Origin: Sphingosinicella sp. LHD-64
Lineage (GTDB): Bacteria > Pseudomonadota > Alphaproteobacteria > Sphingomonadales > Sphingomonadaceae
Reading direction: 5' to 3'
Length of the DNA: 64,000 bases
Assembly: GCF_031157375.1 (NCBI RefSeq)
Contig: NZ_JAVIFV010000005.1
Span: 1-64,000 of the forward strand
Positions within the stretch are counted from its first letter, which is position 1, and the number at the start of each line of letters is the position of its first letter. The position numbers were made by a program, and so were the translations under genes. The notes beneath the pieces are model-generated. The model made no database searches, was not told where the DNA came from, and saw only the letters and a program-made list of their open reading frames with translations. Below are positions 1 to 8,881 of this stretch, piece after piece.

Positions 1-79
1 GCTGACGCTTATATTGTTGCCTGAACGCCGGTCGAATCTCCCGCTGGCACGGGCCCCAGCGACCCGCTAGAGGGCCGCG

Positions 80-1453
80 ATGACCACGCGGACCGACACC
101 CATACGCCGAGCCCCACAATCGAGAGCCGCGAGGATCTGCTTCGCGTTTTCGCGAATGGCGAGAAGCCCAAAATTGACTGGCGGATCGGCACCGAGCATG
201 AGAAGTTCGTCTACCGCGTCGAGGATTATCGCGCGCCCTCATACGATGAGAAGGGCGGCATCCGTGACCTGCTGATGGGCCTTACCGATTATGGCTGGTC
301 TCCGATCTTCGAAGGCGAGAATGTCATCGCCCTCTCCGGTCCGGACGGCACGGTCAGCCTCGAGCCCGCCGGCCAATTCGAGCTTTCCGGTGCGCAACGC
401 ACGCATCTGCATGAAACCTGCGCTGAGACAGGCAAGCATCTCGCCCAGGTCAATGCGGTCGGCGACAAGCTCGGCCTCGGTTTCCTCGGCCTTGGCATGT
501 GGCCCGACAAGACGCGCGCTGAACTTCCGCGCATGCCAAAGGGTCGCTACGGCATCATGCTGAACTACATGCCGAAGGTCGGCAACCTCGGCCTCGACAT
601 GATGCTCCGCACCTGCACCATCCAGGTCAATCTCGACTATGCCTCCGAGGCGGACATGGCGCAGAAATTCCGTGTCGGCCTCGCGCTCCAGCCGCTCGCC
701 ACCGCGCTCTTTGCCAATTCGCCATTCACCGAGGGCAAACCGAACGGTTTCCTCTCCTTCCGCAGCCACATCTGGTCGGACACGGATCCCGATCGCACCG
801 GCATGCTGCCCTTCGTGTTCGAGGACGGATTTGGCTACGAGCGCTACCTGGACTACGCGCTCGATGTACCGATGTACTTCGTCTACCGCGACGGCAGATA
901 TATCGACGCCTCCGGTCAGTCGTTTCGCGATTTCCTCGATGGCCGCCTTCCCGCGCTGTCGGGCGAAAAGCCGCTCGTCACCGATTTCACCGATCATCTG
1001 TCGACCATCTTTCCCGAGGTGCGCCTCAAGAGCTTTCTCGAAATGCGCGGTGCCGACGGCGGGCCATGGAGCCGGATCTGTGCGCTGCCGGCGCTCTGGG
1101 TCGGTCTCCTCTACGATCAGTCGGCGCTCGATGCGGCGTGGGACGAGGTCAAGGGCTGGTCCATCGCGGAGCGCCAGGCGCTTCGCGATGCGGTGCCCAA
1201 GCTCGGCCTCAAGGCACAGACGCCTCGTGGCGAGACGCTGCTCGATCTTGGCCGGCGCGTGCTGGCGATTGCAGAGGGGGGGCTCAACGCACGGGCGCAG
1301 CTGAATCCGTCGGGCGACAACGAGTCGGGCTATCTCGACCCGCTGCACCAAATCCTCGCGACCGGCGTCACCCCGGCCGAGCGCCTGCTCGAGCACTACC
1401 GGCGCGACTGGGACGGGGATCTGCGCCGGGTCTATGATGAGAAGAGCTTCTAG
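80..1453 (+). CDS. gshA: Glutamate--cysteine ligase (GCS2, plant/alphaproteobacterial type)
   Basis: Cytosolic enzyme that joins glutamate and cysteine with ATP, the first step of glutathione synthesis. The 457-residue length and the motifs GTEHEKF (residues 37-43) and SLEPAGQFELSGA (93-105) fit the GCS2 family of plants and alphaproteobacteria rather than the E. coli GshA type. The ATG at 80 gives a full-length N-terminus. It converges on the mannose-1-phosphate guanylyltransferase gene with only 3 bp between the stops. No gshB is visible in this window. The 79 bases upstream hold no gene I can support. Confidence 0.93.
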   Translation: MTTRTDTHTPSPTIESREDLLRVFANGEKPKIDWRIGTEHEKFVYRVEDYRAPSYDEKGGIRDLLMGLTDYGWSPIFEGENVIALSGPDGTVSLEPAGQFELSGAQRTHLHETCAETGKHLAQVNAVGDKLGLGFLGLGMWPDKTRAELPRMPKGRYGIMLNYMPKVGNLGLDMMLRTCTIQVNLDYASEADMAQKFRVGLALQPLATALFANSPFTEGKPNGFLSFRSHIWSDTDPDRTGMLPFVFEDGFGYERYLDYALDVPMYFVYRDGRYIDASGQSFRDFLDGRLPALSGEKPLVTDFTDHLSTIFPEVRLKSFLEMRGADGGPWSRICALPALWVGLLYDQSALDAAWDEVKGWSIAERQALRDAVPKLGLKAQTPRGETLLDLGRRVLAIAEGGLNARAQLNPSGDNESGYLDPLHQILATGVTPAERLLEHYRRDWDGDLRRVYDEKSF

Positions 1454-1456
1454 TCC

Positions 1457-2527
1457 CTACAGGCAGGCATCTCGCCCTTCGGCCTTCAGCCGATCGACGA
1501 TGTCCTTGACGCGCTGGCTCTGATCCCTCGGCACGACCAGAACGGCGTCCGGAGTGGCCACGACCACCAGATTCTCGACGCCCACCACGGCGACCAGCGG
1601 CCCTTCGGAGCGGATCAGGCAATCGCGCACGTCAATGGCAATGATGTCGCCACCGACATCGTTGCGCGCCGGACCCCTGGCTGCATTCTCATGCAAAGCT
1701 TCCCAGCTGCCGATGTCGGACCAGCCGATCGACACAGGTGCGACCGCGACCTTCTCGGCCTTCTCCATCAGGGCATAGTCGATCGACACGGCCGGGGCCG
1801 AGGCGAACGCTGCGGCGTCCGGCTCGATGCGGCCGTTCCCGGCGTTCTGTCCTTCAACCGCGTCACGGACAGCCGCCAGGATGTCGGGAGCGTGCCGCGC
1901 CAGGCCATCGATGACCACATCGGCGCGCATAAGGAAAATCCCGCCGTTCCAGTCGTGCCCGCCCTCTGCAAGGTAACGGGCTGCGGTCTGCGCGTCCGGT
2001 TTCTCGACGAAGCGGTCCACCGCGAACAGTCCGTCGCCGAGCGGCGCGCCACGCCTGATGTAGCCATAGCCGGTCTCCGGCCGATCGGGCGTCATGCCGA
2101 AGGTGACGATCCAGCCGGCCTGCGCGAACGGCAGCCCGCGGCGAACGGCCTGGTTGAAGCCGTCGGCATCGCCGATGCTGTGATCGCTCGGGAGGACAAG
2201 CAGCACTGTTTCGGCCGGCATGTTCAATGCAGCCAGCGCGATCGCGGGGGCTGTGTTGCGCGGCGCCGGTTCGAGGACCAGTCGCGCCGCCGCTCCGACC
2301 TCGGCAGCGATCGCCTCGGCCTGGGCGGCGGCGCCGACGATCAGCGCCGGATCGTAGAGACCGGGATCATCGACACGACGGACCGTCTGGCGCAGCATAG
2401 AGTCCGTGCCGGTCAGCGCCAGCATTTGCTTGGGCCTGTCGCGCCGCGACATCGGCCACAGCCGTGTGCCCGCGCCGCCGCACAGAATAACCGGCGTGAT
2501 CCGCCCATCCTTGTCCGCAGAGTCCAT
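1457..2527 (-). CDS. Mannose-1-phosphate guanylyltransferase
   Basis: Makes GDP-mannose from mannose-1-phosphate and GTP for exopolysaccharide or glycan synthesis. The N-terminal nucleotidyltransferase signature GGAGTRLWPMSR lies at residues 17-28, followed by RPKQ; later the protein has PSDH and TGYGYI motifs. At 356 residues it ends soon after the transferase domain and its short beta-helix tail, so it lacks the C-terminal phosphomannose isomerase half of bifunctional AlgA/ManC-type enzymes. No other capsule genes adjoin it. The start ATG at 2527 leaves a short charged leader before the fold. Confidence 0.88.
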   Translation of the reverse strand: MDSADKDGRITPVILCGGAGTRLWPMSRRDRPKQMLALTGTDSMLRQTVRRVDDPGLYDPALIVGAAAQAEAIAAEVGAAARLVLEPAPRNTAPAIALAALNMPAETVLLVLPSDHSIGDADGFNQAVRRGLPFAQAGWIVTFGMTPDRPETGYGYIRRGAPLGDGLFAVDRFVEKPDAQTAARYLAEGGHDWNGGIFLMRADVVIDGLARHAPDILAAVRDAVEGQNAGNGRIEPDAAAFASAPAVSIDYALMEKAEKVAVAPVSIGWSDIGSWEALHENAARGPARNDVGGDIIAIDVRDCLIRSEGPLVAVVGVENLVVVATPDAVLVVPRDQSQRVKDIVDRLKAEGRDACL

Positions 2528-2568
2528 GGCCGATCCCTAGAGCCAATCCGCCATGGTGGAAATGCGTG

Positions 2569-3363
2569 TCAAAGCTGGGTGCGAAGGGTCCACAGCTCCG
2601 GAAAGGCGCGCTTGAGGAGGGTGGACTGGAGATATTTGACGCCGGCGGTGCCGCCGGTGCCGCGCTTGAACCCGATCACCCGCTCCACGGTCACCGCATG
2701 TTTGTGCCGCCATGTGGCCAGCGCATCGTCAATGTCGACCAGCTTCTCGGCGAGCTGGTAGAAGCGCCACCATCGGTCGGTGTCGCGGTAGACCTCGGCC
2801 CAGGCCGCCTCCACGTCCGGCGAAGGCTGGTAGGGCCGGGTCCAGTCCCGCTCCAGTGTCTCGGCGGGCAGGGCGAAGCCGCCGCGCGCGAGCGCCGCAT
2901 TGGCCTCGTCCCACAGGCTCGGCCGGCCGAGCGCGCCGGCGAGCTCCGCGTGCGCAGCCGAACCCTCCTCATGACGGGACAGGTGCGCCCCGTCCTTGAG
3001 GCCGAGCCGGTACTCGACTTCACGGAACTGGGCCGACTGGAAGCCGCTCGAGGAGCCGAGCACACCCCGGAAGGTGAGGTAGTCTGTCGGCGTCAGCGTC
3101 GCGAGCACGTCCCATGACAGGGTCATCACCGACTGGATCCGCGACACGCGCGAGAGGTTCTTGTGGACCTCGATCAGCTTGTCGGCGCGAACCAGTTCCA
3201 CCGCGAGGCGCAGCTCGTGCAGGATCTGCTTGAGCCAGAGTTCCTTGGTCTGGTGGATGATGATGAACAGCAGTTCGTCGTGATGATCCGAGACCGGATG
3301 CTGGGCGGTCAGCAACGGCTCCAGCGCCAGATACTGGCCGTAGGTCATATCGGATGTCGCCAT
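2569..3363 (-). CDS. kynA: Tryptophan 2,3-dioxygenase
   Basis: Heme enzyme that opens the indole ring of L-tryptophan to N-formylkynurenine, the first step of the kynurenine route. Family motifs are all present: HQTKELWLKQILHEL (residues 37-51), GSSSGFQS in the middle, and the C-terminal WRHKHAVTVERVIG block that carries the heme-ligand histidine region, then GTGGTAGVKYL. The frame is open further upstream, but the family N-terminus begins at MATSDMTYGQY, so I use the ATG at 3363 (264 residues). No kynB or kynU is nearby, so it appears as a lone catabolic gene. Confidence 0.93.
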   Translation of the reverse strand: MATSDMTYGQYLALEPLLTAQHPVSDHHDELLFIIIHQTKELWLKQILHELRLAVELVRADKLIEVHKNLSRVSRIQSVMTLSWDVLATLTPTDYLTFRGVLGSSSGFQSAQFREVEYRLGLKDGAHLSRHEEGSAAHAELAGALGRPSLWDEANAALARGGFALPAETLERDWTRPYQPSPDVEAAWAEVYRDTDRWWRFYQLAEKLVDIDDALATWRHKHAVTVERVIGFKRGTGGTAGVKYLQSTLLKRAFPELWTLRTQL

Positions 3364-3453
3364 GCGCCTGCACTTACACGCGGCGCCCGCATGCAGCAAA
3401 CAAGCGTTTCGTGCGTTCAACGATCCGTTCGCAGGACAACCAAGGGGCGAGCA

Positions 3454-4980
3454 ATGGCGGATGGGCATTTTGCGTGGCGGACTTCCATCGCCCTGGCTTC
3501 TATGGCGATGCTGTCGGGCTGCGGCGGCGGCGATGGCGGGTCTCCGGACCCGGGGCCGTCCAATCGGCCGCCGACCTTCACCTCAGCTGCGACCGCAAGC
3601 GTCCAGGAAGGCGCCACGGGTACGGTCTACACCGCCACCGCCAGCGATCCGGACGGCAACGCGCTGAGCTTCAGCCTGACCGGCGGCGCCGATCAGGCAC
3701 GCTTCGCGATCACCGCCGCCGGTGCCCTGTCTTTCGTGACGCCGCCCGATTTCGAGGCGCCGACCGACGCCGACGGCAACAATGTCTACCTGGTCCAGAT
3801 CGCCGTCAGCGACGGCACGACCAGCGCGACGCTGAATCTCAGCGTGACGGTTACCGACGACGGCACCGGCAGCGCCTTCCGCGTGACCCGGGTCGGCACC
3901 GGCTTCAGTTCCCCGCTGGCGCTCGTCGGTATTCCGGACAGTTCCGGCCGTGTCTTCATCGTCGAGCGGGCCGGGCGCATTCGAATTCTCAACCCGGCGA
4001 GCGGCGCCTCGAGTCAGTTCCTCGACATTGCGTCGCAGACGACGACCGACGGCGAGCGCGGCCTGCTCGGCCTCGCGCTGGCATCGGATTTTCCGACCAG
4101 CGGCACCTTCTATGTCTATCTGACCAACACCGCCGGAAACATCGAAGTCCGCCGCTATCGGACGGTTGCCGGCAATCGCGACCAGGGCGATCCGGCGAGC
4201 GGCGACGTCCTCCTCGTCATCCCGCATCCGGGCGCCTCCAATCACAATGGCGGCTTCATCGAGTTCGGCCCGGACGGCCTGCTCTATCTCGGCACCGGCG
4301 ATGGCGGGGGCGCGAACGATCCCGACAACAACGCCCAGAATCGGGGCAGTCTGCTCGGCAAGATCCTGCGGATCGACATCGCCGGCGACGCCTTTCCCGC
4401 CGATCCGCAACGCGACTATCGCATCCCCGCCGGCAACCCGTTCGCCGGAGGAGGGGGCGCTGCCGAAATCTGGGCCTATGGCCTGCGCAATCCCTTCCGC
4501 GCGAGCTTCGACCCGCTCACCCAGAATCTGTGGATCGGCGACGTCGGCCAGGGCGCGCGCGAGGAGGTCGATCTGATGCGGCCCACCGACGGCGGCGCCA
4601 ATTTCGGCTGGGATGTGGTCGAGGGCACGCTCGGCACGCCGCAAGCCGGCTTCGTCCCGCCGGTCGCCGAATATGGTCATGGCAACGGCCCGACGCAGGG
4701 CAATTCGATCACCGGCGGCCGCGTCTATCGCGGACCGATCGAGGCGCTGCGCGGCCAGTACATCTTCGGCGATTTCATCAGCGGCAATCTGTGGTCCTTC
4801 CCGATCGCGCAGGCGGCGATCGGCCAGACCATTCCGGCCAGCCAGTTCACGCTCCGCAACACAGATTTCGCGCCCAATGCCGGTACGATCGACAATCCCG
4901 CCGGGTTCGGCGTCGATCAGACGGGCAATCTCTATATCGTCGACTTCGACGGGGAGATTTTCCGGATCGAGCCGGCCTGA
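3454..4980 (+). CDS. Lipoprotein PQQ-dependent sugar dehydrogenase with cadherin-like domain
   Basis: Predicted envelope lipoprotein: a signal segment ends in the lipobox LSGC with Cys23. Residues about 35-130 resemble a cadherin-type Ig repeat (TYTATASDPDGNALSFSLTGG), and about 140-505 is a glucose/sorbosone dehydrogenase-type beta-propeller (ERAGRIRIL, GLLGLALASDF, HNGGFIEFGPDG, YGLRNPFRASFD, WIGDVGQGAREEVD, GQYIFGDF). Such propellers use PQQ to oxidise sugars or alcohols, but the real substrate cannot be told. ATG at 3454 follows a purine-rich AAGGGGCGAG. Its stop is 4 bp from the convergent rsh stop. Confidence 0.82.
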   Translation: MADGHFAWRTSIALASMAMLSGCGGGDGGSPDPGPSNRPPTFTSAATASVQEGATGTVYTATASDPDGNALSFSLTGGADQARFAITAAGALSFVTPPDFEAPTDADGNNVYLVQIAVSDGTTSATLNLSVTVTDDGTGSAFRVTRVGTGFSSPLALVGIPDSSGRVFIVERAGRIRILNPASGASSQFLDIASQTTTDGERGLLGLALASDFPTSGTFYVYLTNTAGNIEVRRYRTVAGNRDQGDPASGDVLLVIPHPGASNHNGGFIEFGPDGLLYLGTGDGGGANDPDNNAQNRGSLLGKILRIDIAGDAFPADPQRDYRIPAGNPFAGGGGAAEIWAYGLRNPFRASFDPLTQNLWIGDVGQGAREEVDLMRPTDGGANFGWDVVEGTLGTPQAGFVPPVAEYGHGNGPTQGNSITGGRVYRGPIEALRGQYIFGDFISGNLWSFPIAQAAIGQTIPASQFTLRNTDFAPNAGTIDNPAGFGVDQTGNLYIVDFDGEIFRIEPA

Positions 4981-4984
4981 GCCG

Positions 4985-7072
4985 CTAGAGCCGCTCCGCG
5001 GTCGAGACCATCTCCACCGCCCGGAGAGCGGCGAGAATGCCCATCAGGTGCTGGAGATCGTGCACCTCGATGTCGAAGTGAAAGGTGTGGAACGATCCGT
5101 CCCGCGCCGTCTGGTCCATGCTGACGATATTGGCGCCGTGCCGGCCGAGGATGCCCGCCACCGCAGCGAGCGCGCCGGGCTCGTTCTTCACCACCACCGC
5201 GAGCCGCGCCGTGCCGCCGTCGGTCTCGTTCCCCCAGGCGAGATCGACCCAGTCGGCATCGACGCCGCTGGCGAGCGTGTCGCAGCCGATCGTGTGCACC
5301 TCGATCCCTTCGCCCTCGCGGCGCAGGCCGACGATCCGGTCGCCAGGGATCGGGTGGCAGCATTCGGCGAGCTGGAACGCGACGCCGGGGGTGAGGCCCT
5401 TGATCGAGATGGCCGTGCGCTGCGGCGGCGGCTTCGTCCCCTCGGTCGCGGAGCCCGGCATCAGCGCTTCCATCACCGCGACGTCGTCGACCCGCTTGGT
5501 CGCGATGGCTTCCATCAGCGCCTCATCGTTGGGGAGCTTCAGCCGGCGTAGCCCTTCGGTGATCGCTTCCCACCCGAGCGGGGTCGGCAGACGCTGGACG
5601 ATCTCGTCGAAAATCTTGCGGCCCAGCGAGACCGTCTCCTCGCGCTCCTTCGACTTCACCCAGCGGCGGATCTTCGCGCGCGCCTTGCCGGTGACGACAT
5701 AGGAAAGCCAGGCCGGCTGCGGGTGCTGTGCCTTGGAGGTCAGGATCTCCACCTGGTCGCCATTGTCGAGCAGGGTGCGCAGCGGCATCACCCGGCCGTT
5801 GATCTTGGCGCCGACCGTCTGGTCGCCGAGATCGGTGTGGACGGCATAGGCGAAATCGATCGGCGTCGCACCCTTGGGCAGCTGGATCAGCTCACCCTTC
5901 GGCGTGAAGGCGAAGATCCGGTCGGTGTACATCGCCATCCGGGTATGTTCGAGCAGCTCCTCGGCCGTCGCCGCATGCTCCAGGATCTCGACGAGATCGC
6001 TGATCCAGGGATGATCGCCGGTCGCAGTCGGCGCGCCTTCCTTATAGGCCCAGTGAGCGGCGAGGCCGTGCTCGGCCTGGGCATGCATCTCCCGCGTGCG
6101 GATCTGGATCTCGATCCGCATCTGCTCGTCATGGATGATGGTGGTGTGGATCGAGCGGTAGCCGTTGCGCTTCGGCGTCGAGATGAAGTCCTTGAAGCGG
6201 CCGGGGACCATCGGCCAGCGCTGGTGGATCAGGCCAAGGGTGCGGTAGCAGTCCTCGACGCTGTCGACGATCGCGCGGAACGCCATCACGTCGGAGAGCT
6301 GCTCGAAGCTGACATGGCGCTCGGCCATCTTGCGCCAGATCGAATAGGGGTGCTTCTCGCGGCCCGTCACCTCGGCCTCGACACCGTTCGCCTCGAGATG
6401 CGCCTTGATGCCGCGGCCGATGCGCTGGATGAGATCGTCGCCGCCGCCCTTGTTCAGCTGCGCCAGCCGCTTGGTGATCGATTCATAGGCGTCGGGCTCG
6501 AGCTCGCGGAAGGCGAGCGTCTGCATCTCGGTCATGAATTCGTACATGCCGATCCGCTCCGCGAGCGGGGCGTAGATATCCATCGTCTCCCTGGCGATGC
6601 GGCGGCGCTTCTCTTCGTTCTTGATGAAGTGGAGCGTACGCATGTTGTGGAGCCGGTCGGCGAGCTTCACGAGCAGCACGCGGATGTCGTCCGACATCGC
6701 CAGCAGGAACTTGCGCAGATTCTCGGCGGCGCGCTGGCTCTCGCTCTGCGCCTCGATCTTGGAGAGTTTGGTGACGCCGTCCACCAGGCGGGCGACGTTC
6801 TGGCCGAAATGCTTGCGGATCTCTTCGGGAGTCGCCAGCGTGTCCTCGATCGTGTCGTGGAGGATCGCGGTCGCGATCGTCTCGTCATCGAGATGGAGAT
6901 CGGTGAGGATACCCGCCACCTCGATCGGATGGCTGTAATAGGGATCGCCCGAAGCGCGGGTCTGGTTGCCATGCGCCTTCATCGAGAAGACATAGGCGCG
7001 ATTGATCAACGCCTCGTCGGCGTCGGGGTCGTAGCTCTTGACCTTCTCGACAAGCTCATACTGCCGCAGCAT
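4985..7072 (-). CDS. rsh: Bifunctional (p)ppGpp synthetase/hydrolase (RelA/SpoT homologue)
   Basis: Controls the stringent response by making and degrading (p)ppGpp. Domain order is visible: HD hydrolase with SHP at 47-49 and HDTIED at 72-77, synthetase with DVMAFR and the STPKRNGYRSIHTT block near residue 300, TGS (FAFTPKGELIQLPKGATPIDFAY) near 390, and a C-terminal ACT domain (LAVVVKNEPGALAAVAGILG). Both catalytic signatures look intact, so both activities are expected. At 695 residues it has the normal length of the single alphaproteobacterial Rsh. rpoZ lies 1.4 kb upstream on the same strand, recalling the rpoZ-spoT neighbourhood of many proteobacteria. Confidence 0.95.
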   Translation of the reverse strand: MLRQYELVEKVKSYDPDADEALINRAYVFSMKAHGNQTRASGDPYYSHPIEVAGILTDLHLDDETIATAILHDTIEDTLATPEEIRKHFGQNVARLVDGVTKLSKIEAQSESQRAAENLRKFLLAMSDDIRVLLVKLADRLHNMRTLHFIKNEEKRRRIARETMDIYAPLAERIGMYEFMTEMQTLAFRELEPDAYESITKRLAQLNKGGGDDLIQRIGRGIKAHLEANGVEAEVTGREKHPYSIWRKMAERHVSFEQLSDVMAFRAIVDSVEDCYRTLGLIHQRWPMVPGRFKDFISTPKRNGYRSIHTTIIHDEQMRIEIQIRTREMHAQAEHGLAAHWAYKEGAPTATGDHPWISDLVEILEHAATAEELLEHTRMAMYTDRIFAFTPKGELIQLPKGATPIDFAYAVHTDLGDQTVGAKINGRVMPLRTLLDNGDQVEILTSKAQHPQPAWLSYVVTGKARAKIRRWVKSKEREETVSLGRKIFDEIVQRLPTPLGWEAITEGLRRLKLPNDEALMEAIATKRVDDVAVMEALMPGSATEGTKPPPQRTAISIKGLTPGVAFQLAECCHPIPGDRIVGLRREGEGIEVHTIGCDTLASGVDADWVDLAWGNETDGGTARLAVVVKNEPGALAAVAGILGRHGANIVSMDQTARDGSFHTFHFDIEVHDLQHLMGILAALRAVEMVSTAERL

Positions 7073-7128
7073 GCCCTAAAGATGTGGCGCTGCGGCGTTT
7101 CGATCAACCGAAATCGCTTGGTCTGCGG

Positions 7129-7422
7129 CTAGTTCTGCCGCGCCCGCATATTGCAGCTTTCCAGCTCCTCGGCAGCAAAGGCCCGGCCCTCGACCGAGAA
7201 GCTGCGCAGCCGGCCAACCTCGCGAACCAGCGTCTGGCAGACGATCGCCGGCCGCGCCGCGGTGCGGGCCGACTGGCACGCCCGGCTGTCGCAGCGCCAG
7301 ATATTCTCGCGGACGAGGAAGCGCGCCTGGGCCGGCTGCACCTCTGGCTCGGCATGATAGTAGCTCTGCGCGAAGGTCGGGGCGGCGACGAAGGCGAGGG
7401 AGAGGGTGGCGGCGCGCAGCAT
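7129..7422 (-). CDS. Small secreted Cys-containing protein, unknown function
   Basis: Unrecognised 97-residue protein. A signal peptide is clear (MLRAATLSLAFVAAPTFAQ, cleavage expected after AQ). The mature part has four cysteines (WRC, RAC, IVC, ESC) that could form two periplasmic disulfides. The ATG at 7422 is preceded by GGAGG at ideal spacing, which is why I prefer it over the ATG five codons upstream. It is divergent from an HxlR-type regulator and has its own well-formed promoter at 7455-7483, so that regulator may control it. Confidence 0.72.
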   Translation of the reverse strand: MLRAATLSLAFVAAPTFAQSYYHAEPEVQPAQARFLVRENIWRCDSRACQSARTAARPAIVCQTLVREVGRLRSFSVEGRAFAAEELESCNMRARQN

Positions 7423-7454
7423 GAAGGATTCCTCCATCTAGTTTCGTGCCGCAA

Positions 7455-7483
7455 CCTATATGAATGATAGTTGCTGTTTACAA
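7455..7483 (-). promoter_or_regulatory. Promoter of the small secreted protein gene, with possible HxlR operator
   Basis: Read on the minus strand, TTGTAA (7478-7483) and TATAGG (7455-7460) are separated by exactly 17 bp. The dyad GTTG-N7-CAAC at 7470-7484 overlaps the -35 box, placing it where the divergently encoded HxlR repressor could bind. The function of the dyad is inferred. Confidence 0.5.
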
Positions 7484-7537
7484 CGGAAAATGCCACGCCA
7501 TATCCATTTGCCGAGAAACAGCGTAGGATCGTCGGTC

Positions 7538-8002
7538 ATGCTGGATGTCGAACGCCATCGCGAGCTGCTGCGGCAATGCTCGATCGCAGCTGCGCTGGAA
7601 TCGGTGGGGGAGCGCTGGTCGTTCCTGATCCTGCGCGGCGCTTTCAACGGGCTCCACCATTTCGAGGAGTTCCAGTCGACGCTCGGCATCGCCCGCAACA
7701 TCCTCTCCAATCGTCTCACGCGGCTGGTCGAGCGGGGCATATTGGCACGCGAGCCCGATCCGGCCGATCGACGCAAGATTGCCTATATGCTGACGGAAAA
7801 GGGACGGGATTTGCTGCCCGTGCTCATCTCGCTCCGGCAGTGGGGCGAGAAATGGGTATCGGAGCAGCCCAGCAATCCGGTGCTGGTCGACCGGCAAACG
7901 CGACGCCCGATCGCGCTGATGACCGTCCGCGCGGCCGATGGACGCCCGCTCGCGCTCGGCGAAATGGAGTGGCTGGACCGGTCGGAGATCATATCCGGAT
8001 AA
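7538..8002 (+). CDS. HxlR-family winged-helix transcriptional regulator
   Basis: A 154-residue DNA-binding protein of the HxlR family, which act as dimers and often sense redox or electrophile stress. The diagnostic core is present: CSIAAALESVGERWSFLILR, FEEFQSTLGIARNILSNRL and YMLTEKGRDLLPVL. One cysteine precedes the core, in the position used for sensing by some members. I start at the ATG at 7538 (MLDVERH), because the upstream residues do not resemble the family. It is divergent from the small secreted protein gene and is followed by a strong terminator. Confidence 0.88.
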   Translation: MLDVERHRELLRQCSIAAALESVGERWSFLILRGAFNGLHHFEEFQSTLGIARNILSNRLTRLVERGILAREPDPADRRKIAYMLTEKGRDLLPVLISLRQWGEKWVSEQPSNPVLVDRQTRRPIALMTVRAADGRPLALGEMEWLDRSEIISG

Positions 8003-8007
8003 ACGAA

Positions 8008-8047
8008 CAGGGCAGGGTTCCGCGGTGAGCCGCGGAACCCTGCCCTG
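8008..8047. terminator. Perfect 18-bp inverted repeat between convergent genes
   Basis: An 18-bp arm (8008-8025) pairs without mismatch with 8030-8047 around a 4-base loop TGAG. It lies between the convergent stops of the HxlR gene and the small TM protein gene, so it probably stops transcription from both sides. There is no clear T-run, so it could also act as an mRNA-stabilising 3' hairpin. Confidence 0.7.
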
Positions 8048-8065
8048 CGCAAACGGGATAAACGA

Positions 8066-8305
8066 CTACGGGCTGGCCGGGGTGCCCTCGTCGCTGTCGT
8101 TCGAGACCGCGATCGCGATGATGGCGACGAGAAGCAGAACGCCCAACGCGATCCCCGCACTACCAGCCATCGAATTCGCATCGTCCATCGGCGCCGCGGC
8201 GCGAACGGGCGTCGCGACACTGAGCGGAGCCGCCGCCTGCGCGGCAACCGGCGACAATGCCAGTGCCGACGCGCTGACTGCGGTAAGAAGCCTCTTAAAG
8301 TTCAC
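8066..8305 (-). CDS. Small exported or membrane protein, unknown function
   Basis: Seventy-nine residues from a GTG start at 8305 that sits behind AGGGAGG. The N-terminus is a signal peptide (KRLLTAVSASALALSPVAAQA). A second hydrophobic stretch near residues 50-68 (GIALGVLLLVAIIAIAV) is a likely membrane anchor, followed by a short acidic tail. I do not recognise a family. It reads away from rpoZ toward the shared terminator at 8008-8047. Confidence 0.65.
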   Translation of the reverse strand: MNFKRLLTAVSASALALSPVAAQAAAPLSVATPVRAAAPMDDANSMAGSAGIALGVLLLVAIIAIAVSNDSDEGTPASP

Positions 8306-8437
8306 ATCTGCCTCCCTGTTACAAAGGGCAAAGTCCCCTGCCCGTCGCTTCGAGTAACACAACAAAGCAGAACGTGCCAAGAGCCGCAAGGCTCCACGCT
8401 AATTGCGGATGCGAAATATTATTTCGGCAAGATCGGC

Positions 8438-8782
8438 TCAGCCGTCGTAATCGGCACCGGCATTGGTGTTGCGCTGGGGCGCTGCAGCGGTGAGGCGCAG
8501 CGCCTCGGCCGATGCGGAGAGCGAGCCCACCTCGTCGGCGACGTCGTCGTCGTCGACCTGCACGCGCTGCAAGCTGCCAACCAGCGCCTCTTCGAGATCG
8601 CGCGGACGAACCGTCTCCTCCGCGACCTCGCGCAGCGCCACGACCGGATTCTTGTCGCGGTCGCGATCGATGGTGAGTTCGGCGCCGCCCGAAATCTGCC
8701 GCGCGCGCTGCGCGGAGAGGAGGACGAGCTCGAACCGGTTCGGGACTTTGTCGACGCAATCTTCGACGGTAACGCGCGCCAT
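8438..8782 (-). CDS. rpoZ: DNA-directed RNA polymerase omega subunit
   Basis: Small RNA polymerase subunit that helps assemble beta-prime and mediates ppGpp effects in some bacteria. The N-terminus [28 protein letters not shown] is the omega signature through helix 1, followed by [16 protein letters not shown]. At 114 residues it carries the longer acidic/alanine tail common in alphaproteobacteria. rsh lies downstream on the same strand, separated by three small genes. Confidence 0.95.
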   Translation of the reverse strand: MARVTVEDCVDKVPNRFELVLLSAQRARQISGGAELTIDRDRDKNPVVALREVAEETVRPRDLEEALVGSLQRVQVDDDDVADEVGSLSASAEALRLTAAAPQRNTNAGADYDG

Positions 8783-8881
8783 GCGGCTGCTCCAACTCTA
8801 TGAATCTGGTCTTGCGGGAAAGCCCGCGCGCCTATCAGCGCGGGCCCGCCGAGTCAATGTAAGAGGCCGGATGGTGGGGCG

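Noticed and set aside
239-1396. Minus-strand frame opposite gshA
   Set aside because: Antisense shadow of a certain enzyme gene.
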